Assembly (NCBI GenBank): GCA_019187405.1
Contig: JABAQZ010000019.1
Location: 1 to 64,000 of the forward strand
Direction: 5' to 3'
DNA: 64,000 nucleotides
Origin: Ignavibacteria bacterium
GTDB lineage: Bacteria; Bacteroidota; Ignavibacteria; Tepidaquicellales; Tepidaquicellaceae
The notes below the pieces were generated by a model, which was not told where the DNA came from, ran no database searches, and was given only the letters and a program-made list of their open reading frames with translations. The position numbers and the translations under genes were made by a program. Positions 52,643-62,949 of the stretch are shown piece by piece; position 1 is the first letter of the stretch; every line of letters begins with the position of its first letter.

Positions 52643-52834
52643 TCATAAAATTAAATCCGATTCATTTTCCGAACCGTCTTTTTCAAGAGGAAGATTTTCC
52701 ATTTCTTTTATATAACTTTTATCAATCAAAAAAAGATAGGCTGTTACCCCTATGAAAAAAAGAAAAAACACCAGTAAAGATATTATCGGATAAATATCAA
52801 TGCCTTCAATTATTTCAAAGTAATGCTTAAACAT
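52643..52834 (-). CDS. ccoQ: cbb3-type oxidase small subunit CcoQ
   Basis: 63 residues with one membrane helix (about 18-40) and a polar acidic tail, the usual layout of CcoQ/FixQ, which stabilises the complex. It is 13 bases after ccoNO and 13 bases before ccoP, the typical place for this subunit. Confidence 0.82.
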   Translation of the reverse strand: MFKHYFEIIEGIDIYPIISLLVFFLFFIGVTAYLFLIDKSYIKEMENLPLEKDGSENESDLIL

Positions 52835-52847
52835 TTTTTAAAATTAA

Positions 52848-54974
52848 TTATTTTTCCGAAACCGTATTTTCTACCTTAATATCCGTCCCAAGTCTCTGCA
52901 GATAAGCAATCAGCGCAATTATTTCCTTATTGCTGTCAACAAAGACTCCGTTTTTTTCAAGATCAAGCCTAATTACATCAGCTTGCTTGAGCAATTCGCT
53001 GTTGGACATTTTTTCAAACTCCTCAGAATAAGGAACTCCGATCTTTCTCATCGCGCTTATTTTGGATTCAGTATTTGTTATGTCTAAGTCTTGCGTCAGA
53101 AGCCATGGATAAGATGGCATTATAGAACCCGGCGACATTGTCCTCGGATCATTCATGTGATAAAAATGCCAGAGATTCGGATATTTTTTTCCGACTCGCT
53201 GAAGATCAGGACCTGTCCTCTTTGAGCCCCATAAAAACGGATGATCATAAACAAACTCTCCTGCTTTGGAATATTCACCGTACCTTTCCGTTTCAGATCT
53301 GAAAGGTCTTATCATTTGCGAATGACAAGTATTGCAACCCTCTCTGATATAAATGTCTCTTCCCTGCAATTCCAGCGGAGTATATGGCTTAACACTGCTG
53401 ATAGTGGGAATGTTTGACTTAATCAGGAAAGTTGGTATCATCTGCACAAGTCCTCCGATTAAAATTGCAATAGTTGCAATTACAGTAAACTTAAACGGCT
53501 TTGATTCAAGAAGTTTGTGCTTATACTTATATATTTCTCTATGGTTTTTTAAATAAGGCGCAGCTTCAGCTTCTTCATTTTCCAAAAGATTTCCGCTTTT
53601 GACTGTCTTTATTAAATTGTACAACATTACAAAAACACCGATTAGATAAAGCGAGCCGCCAATTGATCTCGTAAGATACATCGGAATAATTTTTGTAACA
53701 GTCTCGAGAAAATTAGGATACTGCAGCAGTCCTTCGGGAGTAAAGTGCTTCCACATTAATGATTGAGTAATTCCGCCCCAGTATAAAGGAACAGCATAAA
53801 ATATAATTCCAAGCGTTCCAATCCAGAAATGAAAATTTGCAAGTTTGCTTGAATATAAATTTGTTCTGTATATTTTTGGAATAAGCCAGTACAGAATTCC
53901 GAATATCAAAAATCCGTTCCACCCAAGCGCACCAATGTGAACATGAGCAACAATCCAGTCAGTGTAATGCGCTATTGCATTTACATTTTTCAGAGAAAGC
54001 ATGGGTCCTTCAAATGTTGCCATACCGTAAGCCGTAATTGCAACTACCATGAATTTCAATATAGGATTTTCTCTTACTTTGTCCCAAGCGCCGCGTAATG
54101 TAAGCAGTCCGTTTATCATTCCTCCCCATGAAGGAGCAATGAGCATTATGGAAAATATTGTTCCCAGTGACTGCGCCCAGTCAGGTAATGCAGTGTAAAG
54201 CAAATGATGAGGTCCCGCCCAGATATAAATAAATATCAGCGACCAAAAATGTATTATTGACAGTCTGTAAGAATAAATCGGTCTGTTTGCTGCTTTGGGA
54301 AGGAAATAATACATCAGCCCCAGATATGGAGTAGTAAGAAAAAATGCAACGGCATTATGCCCGTACCACCATTGAACGAGCGCATCTTGAACTCCAGCAT
54401 AAACAGGATAACTCTTAAATAGATCAACGGGTATTTCAATCGAGTTGACAATGTGTAAGACTGCTACCGTTACAACTGTTGCAATGTAAAACCAGATGGC
54501 AACATACAAATGCTTTTCTCTTCTTTTGGCAATTGTGCCGAACATATTGATGGCAAATATTACCCAAACCACTGCAATTAAAATATCGAGAGGCCATTCG
54601 AGCTCTGCATATTCTTTGCTTGTTGTAAATCCCATCGGCAGACTAACTGCCGCGCCAGCAATAATAATCTGCCAGCCCCAGAAATGCAGCTTGCTTAACA
54701 AGTCGCTGTACATTCTCGCCTTGCATAGCCGCTGAAGCGAATAATAAATTCCCATAAACATTGCATTTCCTACAAATGCAAATATTACTGCATTTGTATG
54801 AAGAGGTCTAAGTCTGCCGAATGTCGTGAATTGATTTCCGAGATTCATTGCCGGTTCAATCAGCTGAAGAGATGCTATCAGTCCGGCAAGCATACCAACT
54901 ACACCGAATACGATTGTTGCAATTGCAAAATTCCGCACGATTTTATTATCGTAGCTGAATTTTTCCATTTCCAT
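52848..54974 (-). CDS. ccoNO: cbb3-type cytochrome c oxidase, fused catalytic subunit CcoN-CcoO
   Basis: 708 residues. The CcoN part (about 1-480) has 12 membrane helices with the haem/Cu ligands in GRLRPLHTNAVI, WWYGHNAVAF (CuB), AGPHHLLYTALP and AHVHIGALGWNG. The CcoO part (about 535-700) has the haem c motif CNTCH followed by SQMIRPFRSETERYGEYS and MPSYPWLL. Fused CcoNO is common in Bacteroidota-type bacteria. It is the high-affinity terminal oxidase that reduces oxygen and pumps protons at low oxygen. Start set by Shine-Dalgarno AAGGAGA, 10 bases before the ATG. Confidence 0.95.
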   Translation of the reverse strand: MEMEKFSYDNKIVRNFAIATIVFGVVGMLAGLIASLQLIEPAMNLGNQFTTFGRLRPLHTNAVIFAFVGNAMFMGIYYSLQRLCKARMYSDLLSKLHFWGWQIIIAGAAVSLPMGFTTSKEYAELEWPLDILIAVVWVIFAINMFGTIAKRREKHLYVAIWFYIATVVTVAVLHIVNSIEIPVDLFKSYPVYAGVQDALVQWWYGHNAVAFFLTTPYLGLMYYFLPKAANRPIYSYRLSIIHFWSLIFIYIWAGPHHLLYTALPDWAQSLGTIFSIMLIAPSWGGMINGLLTLRGAWDKVRENPILKFMVVAITAYGMATFEGPMLSLKNVNAIAHYTDWIVAHVHIGALGWNGFLIFGILYWLIPKIYRTNLYSSKLANFHFWIGTLGIIFYAVPLYWGGITQSLMWKHFTPEGLLQYPNFLETVTKIIPMYLTRSIGGSLYLIGVFVMLYNLIKTVKSGNLLENEEAEAAPYLKNHREIYKYKHKLLESKPFKFTVIATIAILIGGLVQMIPTFLIKSNIPTISSVKPYTPLELQGRDIYIREGCNTCHSQMIRPFRSETERYGEYSKAGEFVYDHPFLWGSKRTGPDLQRVGKKYPNLWHFYHMNDPRTMSPGSIMPSYPWLLTQDLDITNTESKISAMRKIGVPYSEEFEKMSNSELLKQADVIRLDLEKNGVFVDSNKEIIALIAYLQRLGTDIKVENTVSEK

Positions 54975-54992
54975 AAAGTAATGTCTCCTTAT

Positions 54993-56195
54993 TTATAAAA
55001 AGTTAATTTCTTTCAGACACTTTTTGATTCTCTCAAAAGCAAGCGTAATGTCATTGTCAATGCCAATGGAAAATCTAATCAAGCCGTCGCTAAGCCCCAT
55101 CTTTTGCTGCTCTTCTTCCGATATTTCCGAAGAAGTGCTGTGACCGGGCGAGCTGAACAGCGTTTTAAAATATCCTAAACTTACTGCAAGATATCCGACT
55201 TTTTCCTCCTGCATCCTTGTCATAACTCTTGAAGCGTTTTCATACGATTTAACATCAAGTGCAAGCATTCCACCATAACCAAATCCCTCATTCATTAGCG
55301 ACTTGAGAAGATCATGGTCTTTGTTTGATTTCAGTCCCGGATAAAAAACTTTTAGCCCCAATTTCTCAAATTCTGTTGCAAGAAACAAAGCATTTTCTCC
55401 GTGCTTTTTTATTCTTATGTGAAGTGTGTGAAGATTTTTCAAAATACTTGCTGCACGGAAACTGTCAAGCACTGGACCAAGCAGCATAGTTGCTCCAGCA
55501 TTTATATCTGTCAGCGTATGTATAAAATCATTTGAAGAGCATATACAACCCGCAACACAGTCGCTTGAACCGTTAATATATTTTGTCATGCTGTGAACTA
55601 CAATGTCCGCACCGAGTCTTGACGGAGACAATATCATTGGACTGAATGTATTGTCAATGATTAGCTTTATTCCATATTTTTTGGCAATAGCGCTTAATGC
55701 CGGTATGTCAGTTACTTCAAGAAGCGGATTGCTGATTGATTCCGCATAAATAATTTTTGTTTTGTCATTAATTAAGGATTCAACTCCGGCAGTATTTTTT
55801 ATATCAGTAAACTTTGTTGTAATTCCCAGTTTGGGCAGAAAGTTTTTCAGCAATGCATAAGTGCCGCCGTAAACAGTTCTTCCTGATATTACTTCATCAC
55901 CTGCCGAGCAGATATCGAGAATGGTAGAACTTATTGCGCCCATCCCCGATGAAGTTACCTGCGCAGACTCAGTATCTTCCAGTCTCGCAAGAGCATTTGA
56001 TAAATATTTGTTTATCGGATTCCAGTGACGTGAATATAAAAAGCACCCTTCGATTTCATGATCAAATACCTCTTCCATTTTTTCAGGATTATGAAACGTA
56101 AAAGTGGATGAATCGGTAATAGAAGGGTTTACGTCGCCGAATTCTCCAAAAACTAGATAGTCGTGTATTCCAGTACTCGGATCAAACTTTTTCAT
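54993..56195 (-). CDS. PLP-dependent Cys/Met metabolism enzyme (methionine gamma-lyase/cystathionine gamma-synthase-like)
   Basis: 400 residues, fold type I. The PLP lysine is K205 in HSMTKYINGSSD; the ring-binding Asp is D181 in DNTF, and YSRHWNP at 54-60 holds the active-site Tyr and Arg. The N-terminal SITDSSTFTF and the GAGMGAISS-like SGMGAISST are typical. The family cleaves or exchanges the gamma position of Met, homocysteine or homoserine esters; lyase and synthase cannot be told apart by eye. It overlaps ccoS by 14 bases and is 18 bases before ccoNO, an unexpected insertion in an oxidase operon. Confidence 0.88.
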   Translation of the reverse strand: MKKFDPSTGIHDYLVFGEFGDVNPSITDSSTFTFHNPEKMEEVFDHEIEGCFLYSRHWNPINKYLSNALARLEDTESAQVTSSGMGAISSTILDICSAGDEVISGRTVYGGTYALLKNFLPKLGITTKFTDIKNTAGVESLINDKTKIIYAESISNPLLEVTDIPALSAIAKKYGIKLIIDNTFSPMILSPSRLGADIVVHSMTKYINGSSDCVAGCICSSNDFIHTLTDINAGATMLLGPVLDSFRAASILKNLHTLHIRIKKHGENALFLATEFEKLGLKVFYPGLKSNKDHDLLKSLMNEGFGYGGMLALDVKSYENASRVMTRMQEEKVGYLAVSLGYFKTLFSSPGHSTSSEISEEEQQKMGLSDGLIRFSIGIDNDITLAFERIKKCLKEINFL

Positions 56196-56382
56196 GATTA
56201 TTTACCTCATTATTGTTTTTAGTATTGTTAATGTTATTATCGAATTCATCATCAAGCAAAATCCTTACCGATGGAGTATATTTATCCTCGTATTGTCCGG
56301 TTTTTACAGACCAGATGAAGCCTATCAAAAAGCAAACTGCCACAAAAAGACTTACTCCAATAAGTAAGATCAGAACATTCAT
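56182..56382 (-). CDS. ccoS: cbb3-type oxidase maturation protein CcoS
   Basis: 66 residues, a single membrane helix at 2-24 followed by the conserved FIWSVKTGQYED (family W-x-x-K-x-G-Q-Y/F-x-D), then a low-complexity Asn/Asp-rich tail. CcoS is needed to insert haem and copper into the oxidase. Its ATG overlaps the ccoI stop by 4 bases. Confidence 0.9.
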   Translation of the reverse strand: MNVLILLIGVSLFVAVCFLIGFIWSVKTGQYEDKYTPSVRILLDDEFDNNINNTKNNNEVNNHEKV

Positions 56383-58826
56383 TTCAGCTTAAGTTTCTTT
56401 GCCGAAAAATTTGTCGCGCCAATTACAATCAGAATTATCGATATGGAATTTATCGGCATTAGCACTGCAGCAATCAGAGGAGAAAATGTTCCCTGCGATG
56501 CCAGATACAATCCAATGACATTATAAATGAATGATATGACAAAGCAGATTTTAATTATTGCTATTGTATGCTTTGAAAATTTAAGAAACGAATTCAGCTT
56601 ATAAAATACCGAAGCATCAATCAGCGCGTCACTTGCAGGTGAAAAATTGGTTATGTCTTCGGAGACGGAAATTCCGGTGTTGCTCTGCTTCAAAGCCCCT
56701 GCATCATTGAGTCCATCGCCTATCATGATTACATTGCTTCCATTTGCCTGAAGAGCTTTGATGTAGTTTAATTTGTCCTGCGGAGTCTGGTTAAATAAAA
56801 GATTATTATCCTCCGTAAATATTTTTTTAAGATTGCTTTTCTCGGAATTATTGTCCCCTGAAATCAAAGAAAGCTCGTAATTTTCATTAAGCTCGCTGAC
56901 TACCTTGCTTAATCCGTCTCTGTACTTATTGTTGAACGAGAAAAAACCTTTTATCTGATTGTCAATGGAGAGAAACACGTTTGTTGTAAATGCAGATTTT
57001 GTAATTTCATTTTTGAGATTTTCATATCCATAGTCCAGACTTTCCAGCAGAAATGATAACGACCCAAGTTTGATGATATTCCCTTCTACAGTTCCGGAAA
57101 TTCCTTCGCTTACCGTCTCGCTGAAATCTTTTACATTAAAAGTATCGCTTATGTCTATTGATTCATAAATCAGTCTGCTCAAAGGATGCGTGGAGTTTTT
57201 TACAAGCGATTTGACCATCGCCTGTTCGCAAAGTTTTAAAGCGCTTCCGGTAAATTTGATCGATACATCTCTTGAATTTGTAATTGTACCGGTTTTGTCA
57301 AATACAATTGCATCTGCAGCTGACAACTCTTCAACAACACCTGAATTTTTCAGATAAAATTTATTTCGTCCGAAAATCCTTACTGCATTGCCCAAAGCAA
57401 AAGGCGCTGTAAGCGCAAGAGCGCAGGGACAAGCAATAATAAGCACAGTGGTGAAAGCATTAAGAGCAAGATTAATGTCGACGGGAAGCCAGTAAACTGC
57501 CGAAGCTATTGCTATAAGCAGAATTACAACAGTAAAATATCTGCTGACTTGATTTGTAATGTTGTTAAAGTCTGTCTGCTTCTTTTTTTCAAATGCTTTG
57601 TCGTTCCACAACTGTGTCAGATAACTCTGCGATACTGTTCTTACAATTTCCAGTTCAATTGCTCCTCCGAAATGCCTTCCTCCTGCATAAATAATTTCAC
57701 CCAGCACTTTTTGTTCGGGAAATGATTCGCCTGTTACAAAACTGTAGTCTATATTTCCCGTTCCGCTGAATAATATTGAGTCGGCTGGAATGATTTCATT
57801 GTTCCTTATTACTATCCGATCGCCTGTTTTTAAATTAATTACTGGAACCGATTTTAGATTTCCGGATTTTTTTACCGATACAGATATTGGAAGATAAGAT
57901 CTGTAATCTCTTTCGAAATTAAGAGTCTCATAAGTCTTATTCTGAAATAATTTTCCTAACAGCAAAAGAAATACAAGCCCTGCAAGCGAATCCGAAAAGC
58001 CGGCATTTCCGAATATTAAGATTTCATAAAGACTTCTGACAAACATTGCAGCAAGACCAAGAGAAATCGGGAAATCAATGTTAAGGAATTTATTCTTTAA
58101 ACCATTAAATGCAGATTTAAAATAATCGGAACTGCAGTAAAATAACACTGGCAGCGAAAGTATTAAGTTTAAGTAATTAAAAATCTGCCTTAGACTATTG
58201 TCAGATTTAATATTCAATCCGAAATATTCGGGAAAACTGAACAGCATGATATTCCCCATACAAAATCCCGCAATGCCTATTTTTGTAATCAGGCTTTTGT
58301 TGAATGATGATTTGATGCCGGTATCCTGCTCGCTCTCATCAAGATTAATCAGCGGCTCATAACCTATCGAAGTCAGGATAATTACAATGTCTTTCAGTGA
58401 AACTTTTGTGTTGTCAAAAACTATGGATATATTTTTTTTGAGGAAATTTACTTTTGAACTCAATATTCCTTCGTTCAACTTGTATAATTTTTCCAGCAGC
58501 CAGATGCAGGATGAACAATGTATTCCCGGAATTTTAAATGAAACTGAGGACAATTTTTTATCAGTAAATTCAATCAGCTTCTTTTTTATATTCTCATCAT
58601 CAAGGTAGTCAAATTTTCTTACCGAAACTGAATCTTTAAGCTTAATGCCAGCTTTTTCATCTATATTATAATAATTGCACAAATCCTTGCTGTAAAGGAT
58701 CTCAAATACTGCTTTGCATCCTGCACAGCAAAAATTCTTATCACCCAATGAAAATACACCTTCGCTGCATGATTCCCCGCAATGATAACAACATATCTCT
58801 GTTTTTTTCTTTAAATTGTATGACAT
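56379..58826 (-). CDS. ccoI: Copper-transporting P1B-type ATPase CcoI (FixI)
   Basis: 815 residues. A Cys-rich N-terminal zinc/copper site (CCYHCGESC and CCAGC) is followed by an HMA domain with GIHCSSCIWLLEKL, then the ATPase core: CPC in IACPCALALTAP, the phosphorylation site VFDKTGTITNS and the hinge GDGLNDAGALKQS. FixI/CcoI exports copper to the site where cbb3 oxidase is assembled. It is the first gene of the cco run; typical clusters start with ccoNO. Two Crp/Fnr-type boxes lie 48-83 bases in front of it. Confidence 0.93.
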   Translation of the reverse strand: MSYNLKKKTEICCYHCGESCSEGVFSLGDKNFCCAGCKAVFEILYSKDLCNYYNIDEKAGIKLKDSVSVRKFDYLDDENIKKKLIEFTDKKLSSVSFKIPGIHCSSCIWLLEKLYKLNEGILSSKVNFLKKNISIVFDNTKVSLKDIVIILTSIGYEPLINLDESEQDTGIKSSFNKSLITKIGIAGFCMGNIMLFSFPEYFGLNIKSDNSLRQIFNYLNLILSLPVLFYCSSDYFKSAFNGLKNKFLNIDFPISLGLAAMFVRSLYEILIFGNAGFSDSLAGLVFLLLLGKLFQNKTYETLNFERDYRSYLPISVSVKKSGNLKSVPVINLKTGDRIVIRNNEIIPADSILFSGTGNIDYSFVTGESFPEQKVLGEIIYAGGRHFGGAIELEIVRTVSQSYLTQLWNDKAFEKKKQTDFNNITNQVSRYFTVVILLIAIASAVYWLPVDINLALNAFTTVLIIACPCALALTAPFALGNAVRIFGRNKFYLKNSGVVEELSAADAIVFDKTGTITNSRDVSIKFTGSALKLCEQAMVKSLVKNSTHPLSRLIYESIDISDTFNVKDFSETVSEGISGTVEGNIIKLGSLSFLLESLDYGYENLKNEITKSAFTTNVFLSIDNQIKGFFSFNNKYRDGLSKVVSELNENYELSLISGDNNSEKSNLKKIFTEDNNLLFNQTPQDKLNYIKALQANGSNVIMIGDGLNDAGALKQSNTGISVSEDITNFSPASDALIDASVFYKLNSFLKFSKHTIAIIKICFVISFIYNVIGLYLASQGTFSPLIAAVLMPINSISIILIVIGATNFSAKKLKLK

Positions 58827-58873
58827 TTCATTAAAATTTACTCAAAAATAGAAGAATTTACAAACCACTTGTA

Positions 58874-58885
58874 TGACGTGAATCA
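58874..58885. promoter_or_regulatory. Crp/Fnr-type box 1 upstream of ccoI
   Basis: TGAC-GTGA-ATCA; on the minus strand TTGAT-TCAC-GTCAT, close to the Fnr consensus TTGAT-N4-ATCAA. Its centre is 22 bases (about two helical turns) from box 2. Confidence 0.5.
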
Positions 58886-58893
58886 AGAAACTC

Positions 58894-58909
58894 TATGATA
58901 TATATCATA
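58894..58909. promoter_or_regulatory. Crp/Fnr-type box 2 upstream of ccoI (perfect palindrome)
   Basis: TATGATATATATCATA is a perfect 16-bp palindrome with the TGAT-N4-ATCA core. It lies in the 241-base gap between ccoI and the divergent groES. Confidence 0.55.
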
Positions 58910-58992
58910 TTAATTAAGTTTCGAAAACTCATTTAAGGTTTTCTTAAAGTACATCTATCTTAGCATTGCAATTATTAATTAAAATGAATAAA

Positions 58993-59019
58993 TTAGCACT
59001 CTACAGTTTTGATTGCTAA
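58993..59019 (+). promoter_or_regulatory. CIRCE operator (HrcA site) of groES-groEL
   Basis: TTAGCACTC at 58993-59001, a 9-base spacer and GATTGCTAA at 59011-59019. The consensus is TTAGCACTC-N9-GAGTGCTAA, so one base differs. The position, 49 bases before the groES start codon, is typical. HrcA represses the operon in the absence of heat stress; hrcA is not in the window. Confidence 0.9.
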
Positions 59020-59067
59020 TATTTAAAATAACTTATCTATAAATAATAAACTTAAGAAAGGTATAAA

Positions 59068-59352
59068 ATGAAAATAAAACCATTAAGCGACAGGATACTG
59101 GTAAAACCTGCTGAAGCCGAAGAGAAAACAGCATCCGGGATTATCATACCTGATACAGCTAAGGAAAAGCCGATGAAGGGCGAAATTGTTGCTGTCGGCA
59201 AAGGAAAAATAACCGATGACGGCAAAGAAGTCAAAATGGAATTAAAAGTCGGAGACAAGGTTCTTTACGGTAAATACTCCGGAACAGAAATCACCATTGA
59301 AGGTGAAGAGTATCTCATAATGAGAGAATCAGATGTTTATGCAATTATTTAA
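59068..59352 (+). CDS. groES: Co-chaperonin GroES
   Basis: 94 residues, normal length. [13 protein letters not shown] at the start, the mobile loop [19 protein letters not shown] and the end [16 protein letters not shown] are typical. It forms the lid of the GroEL chamber. Preceded by a Shine-Dalgarno GAAAGG and by CIRCE; first gene of the groESL operon. Confidence 0.97.
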   Translation: MKIKPLSDRILVKPAEAEEKTASGIIIPDTAKEKPMKGEIVAVGKGKITDDGKEVKMELKVGDKVLYGKYSGTEITIEGEEYLIMRESDVYAII

Positions 59353-59363
59353 TTAAACTTTAA

Positions 59364-61028
<1,665 letters not shown>

Positions 61029-61075
61029 TAAATTTGAAATTGTAATTTCAGGATTTCAAATCATAAGATTTACAA

Positions 61076-61113
61076 AAAACCTCTCGGACATATCTCCGGG
61101 AGGTTTTTTTTAT
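61076..61113 (+). terminator. Rho-independent terminator of groESL
   Basis: A 9-bp stem (ACCTCTCGG with CCGGGAGGT, one G-U pair), an 8-base loop and eight T, 50 bases past the groEL stop. Confidence 0.9.
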
Positions 61114-61279
61114 AACAATTTATTCTTTTCTGTTTTTCAAATCTACTTAATCGAAATTTTTTCATTTCACAAACACTGCATACAGCGTCTCAGCAAATAT
61201 ATTTTTGATACTAATACATTCTCCTGATTCCTCCACCTCGCTCCCTATCTCCCGATTGATAGCGAAATGGTAGAAACAA

Positions 61280-61373
61280 GTAGGGGCAACCCTTGTGGCT
61301 GCTCCGTCTGATATGTGTTTTTGAACAAACTTTTGGGTGACAACATCACGGCTGCCATAAAGGTCGCCCCTAC
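61280..61373. repeat. Imperfect inverted repeat element, GTAGGGGC ends
   Basis: The left arm (61280-61302, GTAGGGGCAACCCTTGTGGC) and the right arm (61350-61373, read inversely GTAGGGGCGACCTTTATGGC) match in 17 of 20 positions. The GTAGGGGC(G/A)ACC ends resemble REP/MITE-like palindromes seen in many bacterial genomes. No coding capacity. It lies in the 472-base gap between groEL and the next gene, which holds no gene; the rest holds two terminators and a direct repeat of CCTCGCTCCC. Confidence 0.65.
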
Positions 61374-61445
61374 GAAGTAAATTCTTTTCTCCTCGCTCCC
61401 AATCAGGCGATTGGCAACAAGAGAAAAACGAGATATATAAATTAC

Positions 61446-61476
61446 AAAAAACCCCGCTTCAAAAGTGCGGGGTTTG
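61446..61476 (-). terminator. Rho-independent terminator of the 61501 gene
   Basis: A 9-bp perfect stem (AAACCCCGC with GCGGGGTTT) with a 9-base loop and a T run on the minus strand, 25 bases past the stop. Confidence 0.88.
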
Positions 61477-61500
61477 TGCTGTGTTGATTTGAGAACTGAT

Positions 61501-62244
61501 TCAGGATTGCACTATCTTATTTTCAGAAGCATCAGTTAAATTATTACCTGACTGAACTACCGCATTTACCGGAATCTGCTCGCCGTTTTGCTTGTATCTC
61601 TTGCCCATGTCTTTAATGTTTCTTGCAGATCTGTAGCCGTTGAAAAAACTGAAGTCGGATTTTCTGTATTCTTCCGCCATCATGTCAAGGCTTTTTAGTA
61701 TCGAATCAGATTCAGAAAACAATACGTCTATTGTTTTTCCTGCACTGGTTTTTATTGCTCGTGATGACAGCAGATTTTCAACCGATTTTCCGTATTCGGT
61801 GATTTTCTGTTTGAATTCCTCAGCTTTATCGGGATTAATTCCGTAGGAAATGAGCCCTTCAATATTTGATTCTATGTTTGCCGATATGTTCTGAAGTTTT
61901 ATCAGTAATTCACTGTCTCTCATTTTAAGTATTTCCGATCTTGTGAATTCATTCTGTGATTTGAGTTCCTGATTATCCGTTTTCACGGCATAATCATAGA
62001 GCTTAGATGCGTATGCAAATCCTGCATTCGTTATCTCAAATCTATTTGAATTCTTTGCATCTGATTTACCGCTTAGTACATTCAGCCTAAGATTTTCTAT
62101 ACTGCGTATCTCGTTAATCTTTTTGCCGAGATCGGCATATACTAATGCTATACCGGAATTAGCCGTCAGGATGCTTTCAAAATCAGATAAGTAAGCATAT
62201 AATCCCTCAAGCATTGACAGCTTATTTTTATATCTTTTTAACAT
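61501..62244 (-). CDS. Helical protein of unknown function
   Basis: 247 residues, predicted almost all helical, with Lys/Glu-rich stretches (NEFTRSEILKMRDSELLIKLQNIS, NPDKAEEFKQKITEYGKSVENLL). No signal peptide, membrane segment or known domain. The start is fixed by a strong Shine-Dalgarno AAGGAGAAAAG. The coding quality is good and the gene has its own terminator. Upstream lies a minus-strand region of heptad-coding repeats, which may be former or split helical coding sequence of the same kind. Its function cannot be stated. Confidence 0.7.
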   Translation of the reverse strand: MLKRYKNKLSMLEGLYAYLSDFESILTANSGIALVYADLGKKINEIRSIENLRLNVLSGKSDAKNSNRFEITNAGFAYASKLYDYAVKTDNQELKSQNEFTRSEILKMRDSELLIKLQNISANIESNIEGLISYGINPDKAEEFKQKITEYGKSVENLLSSRAIKTSAGKTIDVLFSESDSILKSLDMMAEEYRKSDFSFFNGYRSARNIKDMGKRYKQNGEQIPVNAVVQSGNNLTDASENKIVQS

Positions 62245-62285
62245 TTTTCTTTTCTCCTTATTTTTAATTAATGATTATTTAATAT

Positions 62286-62303
62286 GTCCGCTGCGCAACG
62301 GAC
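62286..62303. other. Short palindrome in the leader of the 61501 gene
   Basis: GTCCGCTGCGCAACGGAC is self-complementary (one G-U pair). It lies 42 bases upstream of the ATG, between it and the heptad arrays. It may be a hairpin in the mRNA leader. Confidence 0.4.
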
Positions 62304-62385
62304 TTTAACCGCACGGTCATTTTATTTTTGTTCCCTTCAAATAATTTCTATAATTTTAATTTTCTCCTCTTTCAGTCTCCAATTA

Positions 62386-62555
62386 TTATATTTCAGTCTT
62401 CATTTCTTCTGTGTCAATCATCATTTCTTCTGTGTCAGTCTTCATTTATTTTATGTCAATCATCATTTCTTCTGTGTCAGTCTTCATTTGTTTTATGTCA
62501 ATCATCATTTCTTCTGTGTCAGTCTTCAATAATTTTATGTCAATCATCATTTTGA
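62386..62555 (-). repeat. 21-bp tandem repeat array A (alternating 42-bp unit), heptad-coding on the minus strand
   Basis: Units of exactly 21 bp such as TCATTTCTTCTGTGTCAGTC alternate between two subtypes, so a 42-bp period is also seen. Read on the minus strand, the fragment is a run of heptads such as MMIDIKQ-MKTDTEE-MMIDIK, interrupted by one stop. No complete gene can be built from it. Confidence 0.8.
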
Positions 62556-62649
62556 AATTACCATAATCCTGAATAACAACCTCTATATGTTCGCTTACAA
62601 TTGTCACTCTTCATTTATTAGATTTAACTGCTCATTTCTTTTGTATTAG

Positions 62650-62735
62650 ATAATATTTCTCTTGATTCAAATTCCATTTCTCTTTTATTACTTAATATTT
62701 CTCTTGATTCAAATTCCGTTTCTCTTTTGCTACTT
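62650..62735 (-). repeat. 42-bp tandem repeat array B, heptad-coding on the minus strand
   Basis: The 42-bp unit beginning AATATTTCTCTTGATTCAAA recurs at 62652 and 62694. On the minus strand the open frame here reads REMEFESREILSNKREMEFE and neighbouring repeats, two heptads per unit. Confidence 0.7.
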
Positions 62736-62839
62736 AACATTTCCATTCTTTCACTCTCCATTTCTCTAATGTCATACTACATTTTAACAATTTCACTATG
62801 CAGCCTGACATTAACTAAAAGTTCTCTAACATTTGTCAG

Positions 62840-62945
62840 TCTTCATTTCTCTTGCGTCACACTTCATTTCTCCTATGTGACACTTCATTTCTCCTATGTC
62901 ACACTTCATTTCTCTTGCATTACACTTCCCTTCTCCTGCTTAAAA
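62840..62945 (-). repeat. 21-bp tandem repeat array C, heptad-coding on the minus strand
   Basis: Starts of TTCATTTCT at 62842, 62863, 62884 and 62905, with a related TTCCCTTCT at 62926, all 21 bp apart. On the minus strand it reads NAREMKC-DIGEMKC then HIGEMKC-DAREMKT, an open heptad run ending at TAG. Confidence 0.8.
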
Positions 62946-62949
62946 AATT

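Noticed and set aside
62284-62555. Plus-strand frames with FFCVSLH-type repeats
   Set aside because: The repeat is a multiple of 3, so frames stay open on both strands. The Cys/Phe/His-rich plus-strand product is implausible, and the minus strand gives the sensible helical heptads.
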